The notes beneath the pieces were generated by a model. The model ran no database searches. It was not told the origin of the DNA and worked only from the letters and a program-made list of their open reading frames with translations. A program made the position numbers and the translations under genes. From Alectoria sarmentosa (Eukaryota > Ascomycota > Lecanoromycetes > Lecanorales > Parmeliaceae), in NCBI GenBank assembly GCA_009733775.1, contig WOGZ01000120.1:29086-93085 (forward strand): a DNA stretch of 64,000 bases, read 5' to 3'. Below are positions 1 to 9,925 of this stretch, piece after piece; the first letter of the stretch is position 1, and each line of letters opens with the position of its first letter.

Positions 1-2167
1 ATTTGAACATTTCATGACCAACATGAACGCTCCTTCCATTTTGATATGGAGTCTCGTCCTTGGACTGAATACTTTCATGTCAGGCATTAGATTTTCTCAT
101 CTTTTTTGCCAATTAACAGTTTGGAGCCATGTCTACGGTCGCATAGACCAAGATCAGGCAAAGTCAGTAACAAAGCATTGATCTTCAGAACGTGATCGAT
201 CTATAAAATCTCCAAATCCGAGCCACAATTCTGGGCGTCGTTCACTGTCAAGACGGGCGCCCGTATAATGAGAGAAGAATGCTAGAAGACTGCAGTACTT
301 GCGCCTTAGGTTCTATTCACTCCTGCATCCCCTTCGCTCGACCACTTATCCCCTTTTCTGCATTCGATAAAGCCTCCCGCGAACATGTAGCTTGCTGGAG
401 AAGACATCCATACGTCGCAATCAAACTGCGGTCTGTCACTCCACTTTTTGGGGTTTAACGTGCCTGTATATATCCATCTATGGTAGACGCCAGGTGTCTT
501 GGAAATCCTTGGCCTTTCGACAGGATTCCCAAATGGAAACTAGTAGATCGATTGTCGTTCATCTGCTGGCGGCGTGTTAGGAGACAGATGTGTGGGCGAA
601 TGAGAACCTAGTAGGGTTCACCATCCATATCGGAGGGGCCGCACGAGTTTGAGTGCCAGTGCATCGCTTCCTCACAGTATCTGGATTTCTACCTCAATGA
701 AGGGCAAGAGCAGTGAAGCGTTGAAGCACCAGATGCGAAACAGAGAATGATAAAATGATTGCCGATTTTTACTTGGCAGCCCTACAGCCCTGCGAGGTGG
801 AGAATCGCTGCTTGGCGCAGTCGTCAACTACAAGCCATCCTCTATCTGCAGATTTCTAGACCAATGCCTTTTCCTAGAGTGCTTCAATCTGGACAGAAGC
901 CTAGGAAGAAATTTCAAATACTGCCTCACTCTTTCGGCGCTTTGGACGACTCCACAATTTTCAATGCAGATTGAAAAAGTGCCATTTTCTCACCACTTGA
1001 GCCTGTCTCCTCGTTTCTCTTTGCTCTGTGATTATCAGAGTGACTGACCGGGTTTCACAATCTATTTGCTCTGCTTCGCTCTCTCTGTAGTGACATATCC
1101 ACTCGCTGTGATTGAAATCATAACGACGTGAGCCTCTCAGATGATTGGGTGTTCGCAAGCGGCTGCAATCAGACTTCTCAAGTCTGATTGTTATTTCCTC
1201 CAAGAGATCCAGCAGCCCCCCATCATGTGGGCTTCGGCTTCTCACACAGCTCTTCTTGCCTTTTGCCGGATATCAAGCTCTCCGAAAATTCAGGATCATC
1301 AACTAAGTACCCTTTTTTGCTCCTGGTTCGGCCGTTGGCCTTACTATATGCTTACTGTAAGGCTATATGGTTGGGAGCGTTGGATCCCCTTTGGCCACAG
1401 CCACGTTCACTTTTGATGCCATCCTAATGTTCTCAGTATAAAGGCGACTTGGTTAGAGATATTTGGTCGTGTTAAGCGCCACGCAAGTCGAGGGAGCCAC
1501 GCCATATCTTATACCGGGACGATGGCTATAGATGTTTTAGGCCAGACGAGTCCGTTGGTTGATGTTCATGGACGTTGAGCATAGAATCGTTGAGCCAGGA
1601 GCGTGCGAAGTTGTGTCCATTTTGACCCGGAAGACCTAGGCATAGATCGGTTGTCACAGTTGAATGCTTTGCTCTTCTTTGCTTAAGTGTTGTAGAGGTC
1701 TGCCACAGGGTGGCCATGGCGCTCTTTCGAATAGCTGTTTTCCCCAAACAGGTTGCCTCAGGTATCACCTGTTTAATCAACAGGCTGGGTTGTGAAATGC
1801 AAAAATGGAGGATCAAAGAGCTAGGCCTGCTCTACGCACGCTTCGGAGCCAGCATTTATTATTTAAGGTAAGAAAATGGGTAAATTGACCAGGTCTTGGG
1901 AAAGGTAGCAAGTCTTTGGCCCAAGAGTTGGTGCAAATTAGGGAAGAATAACTCCGATGTATGTGTTGTCGTCACCACAGCGCGATGAGGACCTATCGCG
2001 ACCTAGAAACACGCTATTTTTTATCAACACAACAGCTGGGGAGCTCCACCAAAGGAAGCTTCACGAGCTTTCGAATCTTGGCAATCTTAATTCGGCGCGA
2101 ATAGCAGCTACTGCTCAACACTCTACCATTTGCTTGAATTTGGACCAAATTGCAGTCACTTCTCACC
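1..2167. other. 5' flank, no supported gene
   Basis: No reading frame here combines an ATG start, coding-like composition and a recognisable family. The open frames are short and several depend on TTG or GTG starts. The only structure I can point to is a perfect 11-bp stem with a 3-nt loop at 1166-1190. The last few hundred bases are the likely promoter of the gene beginning at 2168. Confidence 0.5.
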
Positions 2168-3544
2168 ATGTCCGCGCCGTACTCAAATCCTGACGCCAAG
2201 GTGCGCGAGATTGTTAACAGCTGCCGCTCAGTCAATATACTCCACCCTGTTGTGACTGAGTTGTGCCTCTCTCCTGAAGTCAAGCGGATCTTTTGGAGCA
2301 GCTTGTACCAAGATCTACATGTGATTTGCCAGCGCTCACAAGTATTTGCCCATGGCGAAATTACGGCTGTCCAGAAAGCCTTCGCGGTTCTCATGGAGAA
2401 GAAAGAAGATCACATCCGTGCAGTCCACCTTTATGTGGATGAGATCCTAGGTCTCAAGTACGTGTCAGGAACGGACGGAGCTACGACTCTGAACGCAATG
2501 ATCCAGACAAGACACGCTATCCTCGGTCGTACGTCCATAATCCACACGTCTCCCAATGAGCCCGGCCGCTAATGTTCGTCACCAGTACAAATTTACGGTA
2601 GCAAGCCTATTCGATCATCTACAAGTGGAACTCGCGCTCTGGCATCAAGCAATGAGTCAGTACTGAGTAACCACAAGCCAGTCAGTGAGGCATTGTTTGT
2701 CTCCGACGGTAGCGAATGGTCCCAAACTTCTGATTTGCCACGTATCGGTGGCGGACAAGCTGAGGAAATTATCGGAGTGGACATATCTCAAGACTTAGCT
2801 TCGAGGTCCAAACATTGTGACGAGCAGCTCAAAAGGCTGTTCATCGTGTACCACAAAGCGAGGAAAGATTTCGACTCCACGCCAACGAAGACCCTAGAGC
2901 GCACAAAATCAGCCAAGTTTTTGCGCGACACTACGGAGAATTGCCTTGCATACATCGCAGCGAAGCAGAACCGACCCGGAGGAGGCTCCGAGTCAGAGTT
3001 CACTCGTAATGGAAAGATGCTGGATGAGTTGAGAGCTACCCTTGAGGAGACCATAGCAATAGCAGAGCAGGGTTCTGGAGGCAAAAAGCGCCGGTACGTA
3101 TATTTTGGAGTAAATTATTCCTGTTTGGTAGCAAATTGGGGTCAGATGTCATCTTTTGGGAGGAGAAAGCTCCTTCGCCCTCCAGAGATGGCTTTTGACT
3201 GACTTAGGTGAACTGCCATGTTTCGGTAACCAAAGGATCTTTCTGCTCTCTAAACTTGCCTCGTTCCTCGGCTTCTTACCTAGAATAAACGACGCTGACT
3301 CCCAACTTTGCGTAGTTTTGATGAGAATTGGGAGAACGTTCCCCAAGAGCCTGCTAGAATGAGGGCTCCAATAACGCGCAGACGCTCAGATCTACCACAC
3401 CAGCTCTACCCTGCCTCTACTGGCCAATCTGTTCGTCATGTGTTTGGAGATGGGCACAAACCGCATGCGGAGCGAAAAACCTTTAGTGGTCGCGTTTACG
3501 GGGATCGCTACCGTCCCACATACAGACGATCTGGGCAGACCTGA
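2168..3544 (+). CDS. orphan hypothetical protein, three exons
   Basis: I do not recognise the family. Model: exons 2168-2528, 2586-3093 and 3316-3544, which join in frame to 365 residues. The ATG at 2168 is the first in a frame that is otherwise open upstream only from a TTG. Intron 1 (57 nt) has donor GTACGT and a CTAAT branch. Intron 2 (222 nt) has donor GTACGT, a CTGAC branch and a TAG acceptor. The protein is hydrophilic with no signal peptide or membrane segment. The N-terminal third is leucine-rich and probably helical, the middle is rich in K/R/E, and the C-terminal exon is strongly basic (about 75 residues, many R, H and P), which would suit nucleic-acid binding; that is inference only. 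Intron 2 is long for this window and contains a second perfect splice junction (see findings). Confidence 0.6.
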
Positions 3545-4290
3545 TGGTTTTGATTGATTAGAGATTGGTTAGGAAGGGGGTTAGGATGCACCGGGTCTGT
3601 TCTTCTAAGTATGTAGAGTTCCATCCGAACAGACACAATGGGTTACTTCTCATCCAATGAGAGCCAAGACTTTAATGAGATCGTATGGTCTTGATGTGGA
3701 ACGACTGGCTGATTACCTGGCATGTGCTGAGTATGAAAACAGTCGGCTTGTGAACCAATGTCAAGCTTATTTACGAGAGTAATATCAGAACCCGGCATAC
3801 ATCTTTTCCACACATGCAAGGGAGATTTTTATGTTCCATTACCCCACCGTACAAAGAGCTCGACTGCTTCGTCAAAGCCTTGGATAGGAAGGTAGTAGCT
3901 ATTTCAACATTAGTTTAGCTTGGTCCTCGGCGTTAATTGAACATTATTTTTTTCATCCCTTCTTGCCTGCGGTGCACCAAGGGTTTGGACTACAAATTTG
4001 GGTCCTACTACCTAAGCTATTCGGGGTCCCAACTTGGTCTCAATGGTCAAAGTCCCAACTTGTGTCTTAGTGTCTCTGTAGATAGACTGTTTTCCCCCCC
4101 CCCTCCCCCAAAACGTGGTTCCACGGGCCGAGTCACAGAGGACCGAGGCCAAAATATCTTAGGAAGCCATAATAACGGTGACAGCGAGGTCCAATTAGGC
4201 CTGCCGAAGAACGATGGTATCACTACACAATAGTTTTACATCATGGTACCAATATCACACAATGGCGGTAAACGCGGCTCGCGCGTTACA
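3545..4290. other. intergenic, no gene seen
   Basis: Downstream flank of the orphan gene. It contains a C-rich homopolymer tract near 4095-4110 and a short repeated TCCCAACTTG motif near 4030-4060. No coding frame is supported. Confidence 0.5.
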
Positions 4291-4291
4291 G

Positions 4292-5820
4292 TCAGCCAAT
4301 ACCTACTTTAAGGGCGGCAGGGGGGTTTATGTAAGCCTGTGGAGAGGGTCTTGGCATGATTTTCTGTAGCAAATCTCGTGATGTACTTCCACTTCCCATC
4401 CCGTACCACTTCGATGACCTTCATGCGATATCATTATACGAACATATATGAATATGATTTTCAAATCTCAACAGATCTTCAATTCAACAGATCGTACATA
4501 CATCATTAATAATTAAGCTGTATTTTACAAATACAGGGTTCAAATACGAATACAGAGTCCGCGCATGCTAACCCCCACTCCTCATCACCCTCCCCCTTCC
4601 CCTTATTATTCACTTCATCACCCTTCATATCAAGCTCGTAACCCATCGCCCTTAAAAAAACTTTAATTAAATCGTTCAAATTCGAAATCAAAAATATAAT
4701 AATGTGAATATAACTTATCGTATTTAGATTTCGAATCGAAGATTTAACGTTCGTATACGTAAAAAATGTTTTCATAAAATTCGTTTTCTCAATAGATTAT
4801 CAATAAATTATTAAAAGATTTTCATATCACAAGACTCTTATTAACGTTAAAATTTTACGAGATTTATCATACACGATTATCATTACATTTTTGATATCAA
4901 TTCATATTTTTTTAATACATTATTATTATAAAAGATATATATGAAACATGAATCGCAAAAGCATTATTAACACGATAAATTTATTGATAAAATGAATTGC
5001 AAAAGACGCTTCTAATAGATTATAAACATGATTACGAAAAACCTTCGATCGATTTTAAAATACTTTACTTTAAGATCGACAGAAGATTTTTCGCAATCAT
5101 GTTTATAACTTATCAAAAGCGTTATTTTATAATTCACTTTATTAACAAATTTGTCACGCTAACAATACTTTTGCGATTTATATTTTATATATATCTTTTA
5201 TAACAATAATGTATTAAAAAAAAATATGAATTGATATCAAAAATGTAATGATAATCGTGTATGATAAATCTCGTAAAATTTTAACGTTAATGAAAATTTT
5301 ATGAAATTAACATTTTATTGATAATTTGTTGAGGAAACGAATTTTATGAAAGCATTTCTACGTGTATAAGCGTCAAAATTTCGATTCGAACTTTAAATAC
5401 GATAAGTTACATTCACATTATTGTATTTCAGATTTCGAATTTGAATGATTTAATCAAAGTTCTTTCGGGAGCGATGAATTACGGGCCTGACATGCGGGGT
5501 GATGAGATGGGTAATAAGGGGGGGGGAGGGTGATGAGCAATGGAGGTAAATAGTATGCGCGAACCCTGTATTTGTAAAATACAATTTATTCATTAACGAT
5601 TTTTGCACGATCTGTTGAATTGGAGATCTGTTGAGATTTGAAAATGTTATCGAGATATTTTACAAAAAGGATATTTTTTAAACTTGGGCCTATTAGTACG
5701 GTACTGTGTGATAGAATAGTTTAGTATATTTCGTATTGAAAATTTTATCAAGACTCTTTAGGGAGGATTGCGAAAAACCCCTTACCGCCCTTAAAGTAGT
5801 TACTTTAGCAAATTGGCCAA
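4292..5820. repeat. ~1.5 kb AT-rich near-palindrome (fold-back repeat), RIP-like
   Basis: The left arm (about 4292-5050) is the reverse complement of the right arm (about 5078-5820), with the dyad near 5064. Matching landmarks: CTACTTTAAGGGCGG at 4303-4317 pairs with its complement at 5785-5799; the ATACAGGGTT block at 4531-4540 pairs with the block at 5562-5571; the segment around the ATCGTGTATGATAAATC motif occurs in both arms. The outermost detectable pairing is GCCAAT / ATTGGC at 4294-4299 and 5812-5817. Arms differ largely by C/T and G/A transitions plus small indels. The region is far more AT-rich than its flanks and holds no credible coding frame. This could be a fold-back or MITE-like element, two head-to-head copies of a short element, or a RIP-degraded remnant. 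I found no recognisable transposase and could not settle the target-site duplication. Confidence 0.8.
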
Positions 5821-5892
5821 TACATCAAACCCTAATTTTTGCTCCTGATACAACTTCGTCTCATGGCAACACCAGCATGACGTCTTCACGAG

Positions 5893-8175
5893 ATGCTCCA
5901 GGAAATCCTGTTGGCGCTGTCTACGGGTGGTCCTTCTCCGCTCCTATATCCTCAGTCTAGCCAGGCTGGCGCAAGTCATGGGCTCCTGCAAAGCTTCCTC
6001 TCCCCTGCAGAACAGGCCTTGCTGCAGTCCCTGGCCCACAATCTTGGGGATAGAAATAGGAATATCCGAGACCTTACCTCTGCCATATCCTCATCTCACC
6101 CATCGACAGTCTGCCGTGCTGTATCAGCAGCTATAGTGTCCACGTACCTCGCGAATTTCCAACGAAGGATCTTGGATGTGGAACAAGACATACTTAGAGA
6201 AGATGCAAGCATCGTCGGCGCCCACAATATTGTACCGTTGTCTGCCATTGTCGGGGCATTCGATGGATGGAGTAGAAAGCTCGAATGGCTCTGGAAGCTT
6301 GTACAATTTATCCAGGCACCTGCCCCAGAAGAAGCACAGCATACACGATCGAATGGCGAAAAGTGCACCGCGGCTGGGCTCATTGGGCATTTACGAGAAT
6401 CTACACATACTGGATATCCTGACATCGAGGTGATCTCTCTTGATCTAGTGAGAGTGGCAGAGACAGCGTGGCTCAAGCAAACTTCGGCATGGGTCCTCTA
6501 CGGTCGACATCCAGCCCATGGGGCTGGGGACTTCTTCATTACTCGCCAGGCAGCTAGCAAGAACCAGACTGGGCTACCATGGGAGTATGGCGTCCAAGAC
6601 AGCCTGGTCCCTTGCTTCGTCACTGCAGACACAGCGAACTCAATCCTCTTCATCGGCAGGTCTCTCAATCATATTCGAGAACGACAGTCAACCTTTGCAG
6701 GCGGCTCCTCTAAGACAGCTGCTCCAGAGCTTGTCCTGCTTCCCAATCACCTCGCGTATCTCTCTTCACTGGAGTTTCCCCTCAATCCTTCCAGCTTTTC
6801 GGCTGCCATTAGAGCAATTCGGCTTTCACTGTCCCAAAACGCACTGCAAAAATTGCTACCCTTGGCTAAGATTCTGGAATTGCTCCGACTACTGAAAGAT
6901 TTCTTCCTTCTTCAACGCGGGGAATTTGCTGTTGCTCTCCTCACTGCAGCCGACGAGCGTCTTGTTACTAGAAATAAAGCCGAACGATCTAAGCGATACC
7001 CGGCCAGCGAGCTGGCCAGCATGACCATCAAAGAGGGAGAAGTATCTGCCGTGTTGGCTCGAACATGGACCGCTTTAACGTCGTATCAGAGTCTTGACGA
7101 CGAAGACGTGGACGAGGAGCTTGATCGGGCTCGGGAACTCATCCGCTTGTCAATCAAAAGTGCCGATACAGACCATAATCTTAAGTCTTCTTTGGCTTCT
7201 TTCAGTGATCTTTTGCTGCCTGCATCAACAATGTTAACCCTTCACGTGCCGTCTCCCTTGGACCTTTTCCTTTCTGCCTCAGATGTCGATATCTATTCTC
7301 ACATTCATGCTTATCTCTTATCGATCCGAAGAGCCCATCTTCGCCTTAGTAAACTGTTCTTGCTGTCGGTCCTTCGGCGAGACCATCCCTCTCCGAAGGC
7401 CCCGACCTCTTTGGATCACCACCAGGCCTTCGATATAATGACCCGGATGAGAGCCCGAGCAAATGTCCGTGCGAGAATACTACGTCCTATCTGGGCCACA
7501 ATTGCCTCCGCAGCTTTATTTCTTGCAGAACTCGGAGAATACTTTCAAGGAGAAGTCGTGAAGAGCTCCTGGTCAACATTCCATCGATGGCTGGTGCCAA
7601 CATTGACTGACGACCTACAGTCTGTAAAAGACAGGTTCGTGTCCTCAATTGGCACGAGTGGACGGCCCCATAGCCCAAGGCCAACATCCTCACAATCGGT
7701 TCCGGAACCAGCAATGAAATCTCTCCATGATCCCGAGACACTGACGCAAGCACACAAACGCTATCTAGCATCCCTTGAGAAGGCTCTCCTGCTCCGTGAC
7801 CCAACCTTTACTGCCGTGCTGCGTAGATTCATGACATCCATAGATCACATGTCGGCGTTGATGCAGCGTCTCAGTACCATTCAGTGGAGCTTGGATTCGG
7901 ACACACAGAACGAAGTCTTGATTGCGACAAACCACCTTGGCGAGGAAGAAACGAGACTAGTGGTTGATTTGGAAGCTTCTCGCTCCAAGGTCGCTAGCGG
8001 CGTACAGACTTTGATACAGGCGTTGCGAGCCATCGATGCCGCAAGTACTGCTGAACGGGGCTACCAAGGAGACAAGCGGCTCATGCAACATGACGAGTTT
8101 GTTCCTTGGACTGGTGGCGGCGTGGATCGCTTGCTTTTGAAGTTGGACTACGGCAATGTGCAAGATTTGGCATGA
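5893..8175 (+). CDS. GCP4: gamma-tubulin complex component GCP4 (Spc97/Spc98 family)
   Basis: Single-exon ORF of 760 residues. GCP4 is a grip-motif protein that assembles with gamma-tubulin and the other GCPs into the gamma-tubulin ring complex at spindle pole bodies and other microtubule nucleation sites. What shows it: the N-terminus MLQEILLALS matches the GCP4 start (M-HELLLALS in animals); a central LLKDFFLLQRGEF motif is the family signature around residues 335-347; and the C-terminus ends in a LLLKLDYGN block, as in other GCP4 proteins. Length is close to the usual 650-850. The A. nidulans and S. pombe counterparts are GfhA and Gfh1, which are non-essential size-determining subunits. 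The ATG at 5893 lies only about 73 bp after the end of the large palindrome, so its promoter and 5' UTR must run into, or be replaced by, that repeat. Confidence 0.88.
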   Translation: MLQEILLALSTGGPSPLLYPQSSQAGASHGLLQSFLSPAEQALLQSLAHNLGDRNRNIRDLTSAISSSHPSTVCRAVSAAIVSTYLANFQRRILDVEQDILREDASIVGAHNIVPLSAIVGAFDGWSRKLEWLWKLVQFIQAPAPEEAQHTRSNGEKCTAAGLIGHLRESTHTGYPDIEVISLDLVRVAETAWLKQTSAWVLYGRHPAHGAGDFFITRQAASKNQTGLPWEYGVQDSLVPCFVTADTANSILFIGRSLNHIRERQSTFAGGSSKTAAPELVLLPNHLAYLSSLEFPLNPSSFSAAIRAIRLSLSQNALQKLLPLAKILELLRLLKDFFLLQRGEFAVALLTAADERLVTRNKAERSKRYPASELASMTIKEGEVSAVLARTWTALTSYQSLDDEDVDEELDRARELIRLSIKSADTDHNLKSSLASFSDLLLPASTMLTLHVPSPLDLFLSASDVDIYSHIHAYLLSIRRAHLRLSKLFLLSVLRRDHPSPKAPTSLDHHQAFDIMTRMRARANVRARILRPIWATIASAALFLAELGEYFQGEVVKSSWSTFHRWLVPTLTDDLQSVKDRFVSSIGTSGRPHSPRPTSSQSVPEPAMKSLHDPETLTQAHKRYLASLEKALLLRDPTFTAVLRRFMTSIDHMSALMQRLSTIQWSLDSDTQNEVLIATNHLGEEETRLVVDLEASRSKVASGVQTLIQALRAIDAASTAERGYQGDKRLMQHDEFVPWTGGGVDRLLLKLDYGNVQDLA

Positions 8176-8617
8176 GAAATGGTGGGCGCCTAATGGGCCA
8201 TTGTGTTGAAGGACTCTGTCTTCTTTAATTGTATCTGTCTATCTTCCAGTACTCTTTGAAGATAGCGTTGGTGCCAAGCTTAGAGCAGCGACGAGCCTCG
8301 ACGTATGAATCCTGACATGCTTCTCTTCCGTTTCTTTCCCATTCATTTGGAATTCCTCTGCTTCGCTTCGTCAATGCCTACACCAACGTGACGAGGAGTC
8401 ATCATTGAGCTGATAGGTTGATATTCCGTCTGCCTTGATTGAAGGCACGTAATCGTATCCCCCACTAAAAATCCGAATTGACAGTCTAGCTGGAGATGTG
8501 GACACAATGTGGGTAGGCAAACGCAACGTCAGATTAGTCGTAACATCTCCATCTTAACTTGTTGAATCACGACGTTGGATTACACTTGAAAGCTTGATTG
8601 AAACATACTTGTTCATT
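8176..8617. other. GCP4 3' flank
   Basis: Probable 3' UTR and terminator region of GCP4. No coding frame or structure is supported. Confidence 0.4.
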
Positions 8618-9205
8618 TCATTCATCATAGCTACACAGTAAGAAACGATTACGCCGGCGTGGGTCATTTAGCTTCGGATGATAGTATTTACAGTTGGTCT
8701 GGATCAGTGGCAGCTTGGAGTTCAGCCCACATGATCTACGCCATGTGTTTTCCATATGACTTTCATCGCCGCCAAAGGGAAGCATTTCCAACGACTCCGA
8801 CCTATGGTCTAGTAGATCGCTCCGATCAATTTTGGTGCTGGAGGATGCTCTGGAAGCGGCAACCAGCTTGGTAGTCTTCTCAGCCTTGTCTGGATCATCG
8901 ACGCTTCCTGTTCGCCACGTCCGCCACTCCATGCTCTTCCACCGCGTCGCCGCTTGAAACCCCTGAGCTATGCGTTTTCCACCCGTTGAAGGAGCGACAA
9001 CGAGACTCTGGGTGTCCATGAAGTTGCCCGCCGTCAGTCTCCGCCACCGTCCTGTTTTTATTGCCTCACAGGTAGCGAGCAGTATCAAGGAGGTGTGGAT
9101 TGCGAGGGAAGTGAAGATGTGCAAATCGCTCACGATTCTTATGCCTTGGTACGTGCCCCACAGCTCAACCATTGTTGTGTGCTTCCTGGGGATGATTGTC
9201 TGCGA
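8618..9205 (-). CDS. weak hypothetical ORF (possibly eroded gene)
   Basis: An open frame on the minus strand from an upstream in-frame methionine, or from the ATG of MVELWGTYQG, to a stop at 8618; about 185-200 residues. A hydrophobic stretch (residues ~20-33 of the shorter form, LAIHTSLILLA) could be a membrane anchor; the rest is polar and low in pattern. Immediately upstream on the same strand are two further short ATG ORFs (near 9463-9315 and 9301-9165) in other frames, one of them acidic and helical (ALEDSIEATVDDLLVAF). Together they could be exons of a lineage-specific gene or remains of one, but I could not find splice sites that join them in phase. Function unknown. Confidence 0.22.
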   Translation of the reverse strand, partial: SQTIIPRKHTTMVELWGTYQGIRIVSDLHIFTSLAIHTSLILLATCEAIKTGRWRRLTAGNFMDTQSLVVAPSTGGKRIAQGFQAATRWKSMEWRTWRTGSVDDPDKAEKTTKLVAASRASSSTKIDRSDLLDHRSESLEMLPFGGDESHMENTWRRSCGLNSKLPLIQTNCKYYHPKLNDPRRRNRFLLCSYDE

Positions 9206-9654
9206 TGCCGAGCTGAGCGGCGCCAAAAGCTACTAGCAGGTCATCGACTGTTGCTTCGATGGAGTCTTCAAGAGCAGGAATTATGGTATCTTGGCTCGAC
9301 ATGGTTTCTCTTGCAGTCTACGCGTCTGCATCGTTGACAATCAGATCACCAAGTGCTGAGACCCCAATGTTGCTGCTGATCTTTGATAGCCGGTCAACAC
9401 TTGTGATTGTGTTGAACATGAGATCGCCTGTTTTGTCAATGTTTTCTGGTGGCCAGCCTGGACTTTTCATCCGCGAAATTTCATTTGTCTGCTGAGTTGT
9501 ATTTACACAGACCTGGAATGTACTGGTCGTGAAAAATCGATCTTACGCTGTATGTTTTGATGGTCTGAGTAGTTTTGAGCGGGGGCAATTGCAATCAGAT
9601 TTCGATTGAAATGAGAAACAGCGGACCAAGCAAAGATACTGTCTATTGGTGATC

Positions 9655-9775
9655 TAGCGGGCAAGTTGCGCTAGTACTGCAATTTGCATGCAACGGTGAG
9701 CATATTGCGCAATTTGCCTACCCCTAGCAATGCATGCAACTTGCAAACCCTACGCTAGCGCGCAACTTGAACCGC
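9655..9775. repeat. cluster of GCAACTTG-type inverted repeats upstream of ADE4
   Basis: CAAGTTGCGCTAG at 9662-9674 is repeated inverted, with a 2-nt insertion, as CTAGCGCGCAACTTG at about 9756-9770. Between them lie several further GCAATTTGC, GCATGCAAC and GCGCAATTTG elements in both orientations. The block sits 150-270 bp before the ADE4-like start codon. It could be a small MITE or a regulatory module; the sequence does not decide. Confidence 0.5.
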
Positions 9776-9925
9776 CGCGGCACTATCCGAGAATTTCTTA
9801 CCTTAGTGTCCGGATATTTAAAACCGGGTAAAATTCCAGGATAAAATCATACTGGTTGCTTTTACGTCGCAAATCGAGCATGTACTACTCATAAGGATTC
9901 TCTTTCGCGACAAGAATCTCGCAAG

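Noticed and set aside
2014..2394. 126-codon minus-strand ORF overlapping the first gene
   Set aside because: Antisense to exon 1, whose splice sites and phase continuity over three exons are much stronger evidence.
4531..4560. B-box-like GGTTCAAAT, possible tRNA remnant
   Set aside because: No A box, acceptor stem or anticodon arm can be drawn; it is part of the inverted repeat.
4997..5203. Short K/I/F-rich ORF inside the palindrome
   Set aside because: Composition reflects AT-rich repeat DNA; the frame is not preserved in the mirror arm.
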